DNA from: Candidatus Bathyarchaeota archaeon
Lineage (GTDB): Archaea > Thermoproteota > Bathyarchaeia > TCS64
Direction: 5' to 3'
Assembly: GCA_014730055.1 (NCBI GenBank)
Contig: WJIV01000073.1
Coordinates: forward strand, 1 to 6,039
Length of the DNA: 6,039 nt
Part shown: positions 1 to 4,521 of the stretch, one piece after another
How the letters are laid out: every line of letters starts with the position of its first letter
How positions within the stretch are numbered: the first letter of the stretch is position 1
Position numbers and translations under genes: made by a program
The notes under the pieces: model-generated
Told to the model about the DNA's origin: nothing
The model's database searches: none
The model's input: only the letters and a program-made list of their open reading frames with translations

Positions 1-1669
1 CCGCTATATCCATAACAAATTCATCATCCAAAACATGGTCAGGAATTTGAGAATAGTCATTTAAAATATGGGAAGGATCCAGTTCCATAATACCACCACA
101 GCTACTCAGAGTATCATACCCAGTCAGAGTAACAGAATTATCCTCATTCAACTCGGTTGTTAGATCATCCTCAATATTTCCTGTATGGGTAATGAGTACA
201 CAGTCCTCAGGGTCAACGATGGCGCTGAATACCTGGTCCGTTAAGATGGCAGAGTACCCTGGATCCAAGTCGGAGGGCAGGAAGAAAGAGATACTAACAT
301 GCTCAAAAGGATTATACGTCATATACTGTATAGCTTCTTGTCCAGCCAATCTCAAGCTAGCTATTCCATTTCTGAAGGTTCTATCAACTGAAACATCATA
401 TCCCCCTTCATCATCTCCAAAGACATCCTGAGCAATGGTTACAGTTAATTCGCTCCCAGCGGGAACAGGATCAGTCCCTACGTTTACTACTGCAACTGAC
501 AATGTGAAAACTAGACGTGATCTCCCATCTTGTAATTTGGTCTCTTGATAACCGCTGACATAATTTAGATCTAACTCCAAGTCAGGATAATCACATAAGT
601 CACCTATATCATCACCATCAGAATCATTTTGATCCGGATTATCCGTTTCCGGGCAATTATCCTCCAGATCGTAAAATCCGTCACCATCATAATCGTTCCA
701 GACTGCTACAAAGCAATTGTTATCCTTTAACAGAAGAACATCAGTCCCACACGTCCAATGAGTATCTCTCATTAAGCTCGTGTCAGGGATAAAAACATCA
801 GATTGTACTCCATCATATGGGTCAGTGCTATGATATTCAGTAGTGGGCAGCAGCCACCCGTCTCCATGACCAGCATAACTGGGCGCAGTATCTGGAACAA
901 TCGTGTATAGATTATAGTTAATCCATGCAGCAGGCCTCGCGTAGTGATCAATCTCAATGTACTCGTTATTACTATAAGATTCATCACTTCTGTAAGTATT
1001 CATATATCCACTTGAGGACTCTCCGCTTCCCCAATTGGCTTGAATAATCAGGTTTCTCAAACCATTAGATTCATCGTATCCAACAACTACCGCATAATGT
1101 GTTGCATACCTATAGCCGTCAGCTTCTTCATCTCCATCAGCGCGGTAAAGATACACAAGGGGACGTCCACTAATTATCTCATTTTTCAGCATACTCCAAA
1201 GTGAATCAAAATCGGAACCACTGCTTATCGAGTGCTTTGTCACTGTAAAAGAGGTCGAGGAGAAATCATTAAACCACCTCTGTAAACCCCCACTGAACTG
1301 GTCCGGGAGAACCGCAGTCTGATCGCAATCAGTTATTCTATCCATATACTGTCCAGTTCCCAGCTCAAATATCGTGTCAAAAGGTAAACCATTCTCATCA
1401 ACTCCTCCGAGCATTAATCCTGATACGCCTCTACGCGTCCACCACCCCAATATAGATGCCCCTGCTGTTGGTCCGCATCCGGCAGGAAATCCTTCTCCGT
1501 CACAGGAACCTGTTATTGTTATCGGAGGTTGATAATATTGTGGAACTCCTGAAATAATTGCCCGCTCACCTGCTTCCTGCCCAGAAACCGTTCGCAGATC
1601 AAAACGTGATTGGATCAGGAGTAGGAATATAATTAATACTCCAACCTTTTTGGATAACTTTTTTATCAT
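1..1669 (-). CDS. Secreted C39-like (papain-fold) cysteine peptidase with TSP3 and CARDB-like regions, partial at C-terminus
   Basis: Read on the minus strand from ATG at 1669, this frame is open for 556 codons to the window edge. It starts with a basic n-region and hydrophobic core (MIKKLSKKVGVLIIFLLLIQ), a signal peptide or membrane anchor, so the product should act outside the cell. Residues about 40-255 look like a C39-like papain-fold peptidase. A VPQYYQ segment may supply the oxyanion Gln47. GCGPTAGAS carries the likely nucleophile Cys65, YATHYAVVVGYD the likely His191, and ANWG the likely Asn212. Residues 325-360 form a thrombospondin type 3 calcium-binding repeat, with DYDGDG, DLEDNCP, NPDQNDSDGDD and DLCD, and Cys339 and Cys359 as the expected pair. 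Residues about 362-490 look beta-rich and CARDB-like. The Asp/Asn-rich tail continues beyond the window. The substrate is unknown; it could be a surface or extracellular protein, or a peptide. Family assignment rests on motifs only. The catalytic residues are clear, but the exact subfamily is not. Confidence 0.85.
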   Translation of the reverse strand, partial: MIKKLSKKVGVLIIFLLLIQSRFDLRTVSGQEAGERAIISGVPQYYQPPITITGSCDGEGFPAGCGPTAGASILGWWTRRGVSGLMLGGVDENGLPFDTIFELGTGQYMDRITDCDQTAVLPDQFSGGLQRWFNDFSSTSFTVTKHSISSGSDFDSLWSMLKNEIISGRPLVYLYRADGDEEADGYRYATHYAVVVGYDESNGLRNLIIQANWGSGESSSGYMNTYRSDESYSNNEYIEIDHYARPAAWINYNLYTIVPDTAPSYAGHGDGWLLPTTEYHSTDPYDGVQSDVFIPDTSLMRDTHWTCGTDVLLLKDNNCFVAVWNDYDGDGFYDLEDNCPETDNPDQNDSDGDDIGDLCDYPDLELDLNYVSGYQETKLQDGRSRLVFTLSVAVVNVGTDPVPAGSELTVTIAQDVFGDDEGGYDVSVDRTFRNGIASLRLAGQEAIQYMTYNPFEHVSISFFLPSDLDPGYSAILTDQVFSAIVDPEDCVLITHTGNIEDDLTTELNEDNSVTLTGYDTLSSCGGIMELDPSHILNDYSQIPDHVLDDEFVMDIA

Positions 1670-1691
1670 CGGTAATACTGAAAAAATTTAG

Positions 1692-1699
1692 TATACAAA
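1692..1699 (-). promoter_or_regulatory. Candidate TATA box of the peptidase gene (leaderless start)
   Basis: On the minus strand this reads TTTGTATA. Its centre lies 26 bp before the A of the ATG at 1669. This is the usual TATA-to-start distance in archaea, so transcription would begin at or next to the start codon. No Shine-Dalgarno-like sequence precedes the ATG (the bases before it read AGTATTACCG), which agrees with a leaderless mRNA. Confidence 0.5.
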
Positions 1700-1794
1700 G
1701 ATTTAGTTTTTTCCCTCGATATCCATGGATGACTTGAAAATTGCTCTAGAGCCTTATATGAAGATTTAGTGTACCTAAGGCATGTTGGTATTGC

Positions 1795-1802
1795 CCTAAA
1801 TA
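1795..1802 (+). promoter_or_regulatory. Weak candidate TATA box for a plus-strand RNA
   Basis: CCTAAATA is an imperfect archaeal TATA element. A start about 26 bp from its centre would fall near 1825, just before the helix beginning at 1830. A second possible element, CTTATATG at 1753-1760, would give a start near 1783. Both are weak matches and are supported mainly by their position before the structured segment. Confidence 0.25.
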
Positions 1803-1824
1803 CTGGGTCAGAAGGAGACGTTGG

Positions 1825-2025
1825 GAGTGCTGGGGGATTGTACCTGGAAACTTAAACATAGGTGACAATCAGCTGAGGAGACTCATGTAAGGTTCTCAGT
1901 AAATAATCGATGATTTTATCCCCGCTCGACCGGTTCATGTTAAGTCCAGAGCTTTCAAAGTCTAGGAGTGGGGTTCGAACCCAGCCCCCAGTGGAGATAT
2001 TATCCGCAAGTCACTCCACTTTTTT
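1825..2025 (+). ncRNA. Possible structured non-coding RNA (unknown family)
   Basis: This lies in the 405-bp gap (1670-2074) with no convincing protein gene. Several complementary segments nest in order. A closing helix pairs CTGGGGG (1830-1836) with CCCCCAG (1985-1991). Directly abutting it, ATTGTACCT (1837-1845) pairs with AGGT-G-ACAAT (1860-1869), nine pairs with one bulged G. CTGAGGA (1873-1879) pairs with TTCTCAG (1893-1899) using one G-U. CCAGA (1946-1950) pairs with TCT-A-GG (1961-1966). CCCC (1920-1923) could pair with GGGG (1970-1973). A hairpin and T-run follow at 1990-2025. The G-U pairs, including a possible extension of the closing helix at 1828-1829/1992-1993, work only if the plus strand is transcribed. 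I could not match it to tRNA, 5S rRNA, RNase P RNA or SRP RNA. The helices were found by eye and no folding energy was computed, so this is a hypothesis. Confidence 0.3.
1990..2025 (+). terminator. Hairpin plus T-run, terminator-like
   Basis: AGTGGAG (1990-1996) is a perfect complement of CTCCACT (2014-2020), with a 17-base loop. The run of six T at 2020-2025 follows at once, then CTTTAATTAAA. Archaeal termination mainly needs the T-run, so the hairpin may instead belong to the RNA fold. It would end plus-strand transcription coming from the 1825-1991 segment. No gene on that strand follows before 3307. Confidence 0.4.
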
Positions 2026-2033
2026 CTTTAATT

Positions 2034-2081
2034 AAATGCGTGCTGTTCTAAAATGAACTTTATTCAAATGCATGCTATTTT
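2034..2081. repeat. Imperfect short direct repeat at the end of the regulator gene
   Basis: AAATGCGTGCTGTTCT (2034-2049) and AAATGCATGCTATTTT (2066-2081) match at 13 of 16 positions, 32 bp apart. The second copy covers the last codon and stop codon of the regulator gene. It could be a small local duplication or chance similarity in AT-rich sequence. Confidence 0.3.
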
Positions 2082-2401
2082 GCTAATCCAGAGAAGAACC
2101 CGCTCATACGCTCGGTATAAGACTTGAAGGCCTTCCTCCCGTAATCTGTCAGTTTAATCGTAGTCAATGGTTTTCTATCAACAAAAGTCTTCTCAACCTG
2201 TATGAATCCCTCATCTTCCAGCTTCTTCATGTGTGTGCTTAGATTACCCCATGTCAACCCGATCTGATTTTTAAGGAAAAGAGCATCTGCTGAGTCCAAT
2301 ATAAATAAATGAGCCAAGATACTCAGCCTCATGGGTTGATGAATAACCGTATCAACGTCGGATATATCCAGTTTATTGCTTTTTGAGTCATTATCGCTCA
2401 T
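2075..2401 (-). CDS. Winged-helix transcriptional regulator (HTH_34 / ArsR-like)
   Basis: This is a 108-residue, cytoplasmic DNA-binding protein. The core matches the compact winged-helix type seen in HTH_34 proteins. VDTVIHQPMRLSILAHLF is the first helix region. A helix-turn-helix follows with LTWGNLSTHMKKLEDEGFI (about 49-67) as the recognition helix. The wing is VEKTFVDRKPLTTIKLTDYG (about 69-88), and a C-terminal helix probably dimerises. No metal-binding Cys/His cluster is visible. The start at 2401 is preferred to the ATG two codons earlier (2407) because AGAAGGT lies 8 bases before 2401 but only 2 before 2407. Either start overlaps the end of the upstream membrane-protein gene (2391), so the two are co-transcribed and translationally coupled. 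It likely regulates its own operon through palindromes near 3040-3068. The effector is unknown. Confidence 0.85.
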   Translation of the reverse strand: MSDNDSKSNKLDISDVDTVIHQPMRLSILAHLFILDSADALFLKNQIGLTWGNLSTHMKKLEDEGFIQVEKTFVDRKPLTTIKLTDYGRKAFKSYTERMSGFFSGLAK

Positions 2402-3005
2402 TCTCATGGACCTTCTCTAGAGGGTATTCTTGAATAAATCTGTACAAGTATCGTACTCCATTTAGGAATACAAGGGAGCCAAAGATAATTAGCAGCCATT
2501 GACCCTGTACTGTAGCTATGTACCCAATTAAGAACACCGTCAATGACAGCAGGGCATAATGGTACATCCTACTAATACTGGACACGTATCCAAACAAGGA
2601 GAAGACGCCTGCGAAAATCAGAGCTATGACTATTTTCCAGTTCATAATGATCGGCTCAAGCCAGCTAAACCCCCTTGTTCCACCAGCGTAAAAGACCGCT
2701 ATACCTGCTAGGAAAGCTAGTGTGCCAAGTGCCAAGGCAAGTCTAACAGAGTTCTTAGAGTATCCTTGTCTTGTCTCACTAAACTTAACGTAGCCCAGTC
2801 TAGGTATAGTGTATTGTTTTTTTGATACGCCGTAGAGTATCGGGAATAAAGGTATAATTCCTGTTACTCCCGGGTTATATCCATAGAAAAAGTTGAGCGA
2901 TGCTGTGGCTATAGCTATACCAAGATATATGTCAAGTATGCCATCCTTATGGTAACTTGTATAAGCTTTTCTCTCAAGCTCCTTGAGAAATTTTTCTTTA
3001 TCCAT
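2391..3005 (-). CDS. Six-TM membrane protein, partner of the HTH_34-type regulator
   Basis: This is a 204-residue integral membrane protein of unknown function. A charged N-terminal stretch (about 1-20) precedes hydrophobic segments at roughly 23-43, 46-61, 87-107, 123-145, 149-166 and 169-187. The tail is basic to acidic (YLYRFIQEYPLEKVHENER). Between TM2 and TM3 lies a cytoplasmic or external loop with YTIPRLGYVKF. From memory, PRxGYV-type motifs occur in other small membrane proteins near such regulators, but I cannot verify that here. No transporter, protease or kinase motif is visible. It is the first gene of a two-gene operon whose second gene is the winged-helix regulator, with overlapping ends. 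That arrangement suggests that the membrane protein's level or state is what the regulator controls or reports on. The start ATG at 3005 follows GAGAAGGA directly. A strong TATA box predicts a leader of only about 7 bases. Confidence 0.75.
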   Translation of the reverse strand: MDKEKFLKELERKAYTSYHKDGILDIYLGIAIATASLNFFYGYNPGVTGIIPLFPILYGVSKKQYTIPRLGYVKFSETRQGYSKNSVRLALALGTLAFLAGIAVFYAGGTRGFSWLEPIIMNWKIVIALIFAGVFSLFGYVSSISRMYHYALLSLTVFLIGYIATVQGQWLLIIFGSLVFLNGVRYLYRFIQEYPLEKVHENER

Positions 3006-3033
3006 TCCTTCTCTAACCCTAAGAAATACTCCT

Positions 3034-3041
3034 TATATAAA
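3034..3041 (-). promoter_or_regulatory. TATA box of the membrane protein-regulator operon
   Basis: On the minus strand this reads TTTATATA, a near-ideal archaeal TATA box. A start about 26 bp from its centre falls near 3012, seven bases before the ATG at 3005. The palindrome AAAGTACTTT (3040-3049) covers the position where the BRE should lie, so a protein bound there would compete with TFB. Confidence 0.65.
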
Positions 3042-3068
3042 AGTACTTTGTAATAAAGAGTACTCTTT
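3040..3068. promoter_or_regulatory. Candidate tandem operator: two perfect palindromes
   Basis: AAAGTACTTT (3040-3049) and AAAGAGTACTCTTT (3055-3068) are perfect palindromes, both centred on AGTACT. Their centres are 17 bp apart, about one and a half helical turns. The first abuts the leftward TATA box (3034-3041). The obvious candidate ligand is the winged-helix regulator encoded in the same operon, which would make this an autoregulatory site. Binding is inferred, not shown. Confidence 0.45.
3044..3056. repeat. First copy of a 13-base element shared by the divergent promoters
   Basis: TACTTTGTAATAA here is identical to 3227-3239 and in the same orientation. This copy lies 3 bp from the leftward TATA box and spans the gap between the two AGTACT palindromes. 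Confidence 0.5.
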
Positions 3069-3221
3069 ACTCTTGTACATAAGCAAAAACTGGCAATTAC
3101 TCATAACAGACTAGGAAAATAGTAAAAATATTAATAATACCCCTATCTTAGCTCTTCCCCATTCATACATGGATATTACAAAATGGAGAAACCAACATAG
3201 GTATAGTAGACGCTTCCGTAA

Positions 3222-3240
3222 ATTATTACTTTGTAATAAT
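3222..3240. promoter_or_regulatory. Candidate operator of the rightward gene, containing the shared 13-base element
   Basis: ATTATTAC (3222-3229) and GTAATAAT (3233-3240) form a perfect 8-bp inverted repeat around TTT. It contains TACTTTGTAATAA (3227-3239), identical to 3044-3056. It ends about 21 bp before the rightward TATA box, a position compatible with activation or with looping between the two sites. A partial copy in the opposite orientation, TATTACAAA, occurs at 3174-3182. Confidence 0.45.
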
Positions 3241-3261
3241 CGATAAATCGGTGTTTGGATA

Positions 3262-3269
3262 TTTATAAG
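3262..3269 (+). promoter_or_regulatory. TATA box of the small membrane-protein gene
   Basis: TTTATAAG matches an archaeal TATA element. The predicted start near 3291 would leave a leader of about 15 bases before the ATG at 3307. No clear Shine-Dalgarno sequence lies in that leader (ACAATATTGATAT). Confidence 0.5.
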
Positions 3270-3306
3270 AAAAGTCTATGTAAGAACATGTGTACAATAT
3301 TGATAT

Positions 3307-3648
3307 ATGCCTTACAGGACTCGTAATAAAATTACTAGGACTTTAGCTGTATCCGTTGTTCTCATTCTCTTGATAATAATAGCATCATCAGGTTTTCAAC
3401 CCTATACGTTTGAAGCATATCTTCGTTTCTTAGTCATAGCCATTATGGCTTTCCTCGGGGTTCCCTTGATGTGGATCACCTTGAGGGGTGAAAAATCGGG
3501 GGATACTGGTGAGAAAGACTTGTTGCCTGAGGATCTGACCCGAATCCATAGAGAAGATCTTGATAATGCATACAAGTACCCAGAATATTTTCACCCGGAT
3601 ACGCGTAACTTTTATTACAGTAAAAAAGAGGAATTAAAAAAGAAATGA
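3307..3648 (+). CDS. Small two-TM membrane protein of unknown function
   Basis: This encodes 113 residues. A basic N-terminus (MPYRTRNKITR) precedes two hydrophobic segments at about 12-28 and 39-58. The rest (about 60-113) is a soluble, charged tail. By the positive-inside rule both termini should face the cytoplasm. The tail includes DLLPEDLTRIHREDLDNAY and YPEYFHPDTRNFYYSKKEE, rich in Tyr, Asp, Lys and His, and ends in a lysine run. I recognise no family or catalytic motif. It is divergent from the regulator operon and shares with it the 13-base element TACTTTGTAATAA in front of its promoter, so joint control is plausible. The complete frame with normal codon use and its own TATA box support a real gene. 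It could be an accessory subunit for the six-TM protein encoded opposite, but that is only inferred from position. Confidence 0.7.
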   Translation: MPYRTRNKITRTLAVSVVLILLIIIASSGFQPYTFEAYLRFLVIAIMAFLGVPLMWITLRGEKSGDTGEKDLLPEDLTRIHREDLDNAYKYPEYFHPDTRNFYYSKKEELKKK

Positions 3649-3770
3649 TCTAATTCAATTGGATACTATTAGAACCATGTCCAATGTTTAGATCTTCCGA
3701 AAAACATTCTCATTTTTCATTATTATTCATAGGTCATACTTTATTTTAGATATGAACGCTTTAGAAGGTC

Positions 3771-4450
3771 GTGAAAGTATTGAGACTGAATAAGTATACT
3801 TATACGATAGATTTACAAACGTTATTTCTATTTTTGGGGGTATTCATTAGATATAATCTCTACGTTTCTATTCGTGGCATTCAATGCTGGTAAAGAAGCA
3901 CACCCAATATTAGAAGAATTAATCCCAATATCAATCTGGTTTATACCAATTTACTTATTCATAACTAATGCATTTTTTATCCCATTTTTACCGGTTTTCT
4001 CAGAAAAACATTAAGCTATACTATTGGTACAAGTAGCGTACTTTTTGCGATGGATAATTTTTCATTGATCTTATTTGGAAACGCGTTTCTTATCGATACA
4101 TTGGGTTATACTTCAACTATAATCATTTTTGTTTTATTCGGTTTAATCCTGTTTATTTACTTTATCAAGGAGAAAAGGACAAGTTCAGCCTAAGTTTAAC
4201 GAGTCTTGCCTTGGTTCTGCTGATATACTCTATATCAAGTAATTCTTTAACTCTCTTTTTCTTTGGCAGAGCTGAACGTCTTTGGTTTGAACCATTTAGC
4301 TTCATACCAGATATTTTCCCACACTTGCTGAGGTTATACTACTATTCCCGTCGAAAAGTTGAGATAAATGGCTATTTGACCTTGAAATTTATTCAAGTTG
4401 ATGCTCAAATTACTACTATCAAATGGAAACGAGGAAATGCCAAATTTTGA
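3771..4450 (+). pseudogene. Frameshifted multi-TM membrane protein gene (DUF5658-like appearance)
   Basis: No single frame is long here, but three or four frames join into one plausible protein. Frame one starts at GTG 3771 (or TTG 3780, with GAAGGT upstream) and reads to the G5 run 3836-3840. Removing one G leads into YSLDIISTFLFVAFNAGKEA, then HPILEELIPISIWFIPIYLF, up to the A5 run 4004-4008. Adding one A there leads to TLSYTIGTSSVLFAMDNFSL and on to IYFIKEK, with a stop at 4191-4193. Adding one A to the A4 run 4173-4176 continues as KDKFSLSLTSLALVLLIYSI and ends at TGA 4448-4450. The rebuilt product has about 225 residues and five hydrophobic segments. The LDIISTF...NAGKEAHP pattern resembles DUF5658-type proteins (family named from memory). 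The part after about 4300 is less protein-like. Either the gene is decaying or homopolymer sequencing errors hide an intact gene. Confidence 0.6.
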
Positions 4451-4471
4451 TCAAATTTTGGTGAAAATTTG
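4441..4471. repeat. AT-rich direct and inverted repeat between the broken gene and the NEW3 gene
   Basis: CAAATTTTG occurs twice (4441-4449 and 4452-4460). CAAATTTT (4452-4459) and AAAATTTG (4464-4471) form a perfect 8-bp inverted repeat around GGTG. It lies about 50 bp before the NEW3-repeat gene. It could be an operator for that gene or a weak hairpin at the end of the preceding transcript. Confidence 0.4.
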
Positions 4472-4506
4472 ACAAATTGCTTAATATCTGATTTATTCTT
4501 AATCAA

Positions 4507-4514
4507 GAAGGCGA
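4507..4514 (+). promoter_or_regulatory. Ribosome binding site deciding a TTG start
   Basis: GAAGGCGA is a Shine-Dalgarno-like sequence 7 bases before TTG 4522. It supports TTG 4522 over the next in-frame ATG (4576), which would cut off the basic n-region and most of the signal peptide. Confidence 0.5.
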
Positions 4515-4521
4515 AAAATAG

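Noticed and set aside
192..431. 79-codon plus-strand open frame
   Set aside because: It is antisense to the beta-rich part of the peptidase, with no recognisable domain or promoter.
772..987. 71-codon minus-strand open frame
   Set aside because: It lies wholly within the peptidase gene on the same strand but in another frame. The peptidase frame has clear catalytic and TSP3 motifs.
1920..1945. 5S rRNA-like CCCCGCTCGACC...GTTAAG sequence
   Set aside because: Only the GTTAAG and a C-rich stretch resemble 5S rRNA loop C. The remaining helices and the position within the segment do not fit a 120-base 5S rRNA.
1830..1991. tRNA with a long intron, using CTGGGGG/CCCCCAG as the acceptor stem
   Set aside because: Position 8 would be A rather than T, there is no D-arm with GG, and the T-arm on the plus strand pairs poorly in register.
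3169..3246. 25-residue basic open frame starting MDITKWRNQHRYSRRFRK
   Set aside because: It has no ribosome binding site, it spans the palindrome at 3222-3240, and its length is expected by chance. A leader peptide cannot be excluded.
3836..4176. Programmed ribosomal frameshifting in the membrane-protein gene
   Set aside because: Three separate shifts of different direction in short A/G runs, without visible stimulatory structures, make decay or sequencing error more likely.
4211..4450. Stand-alone 79-residue gene starting at TTG 4211
   Set aside because: It reads better as the C-terminal part of the frameshifted membrane protein, because the same frame is protein-like upstream of the TTG, back to about 4178.
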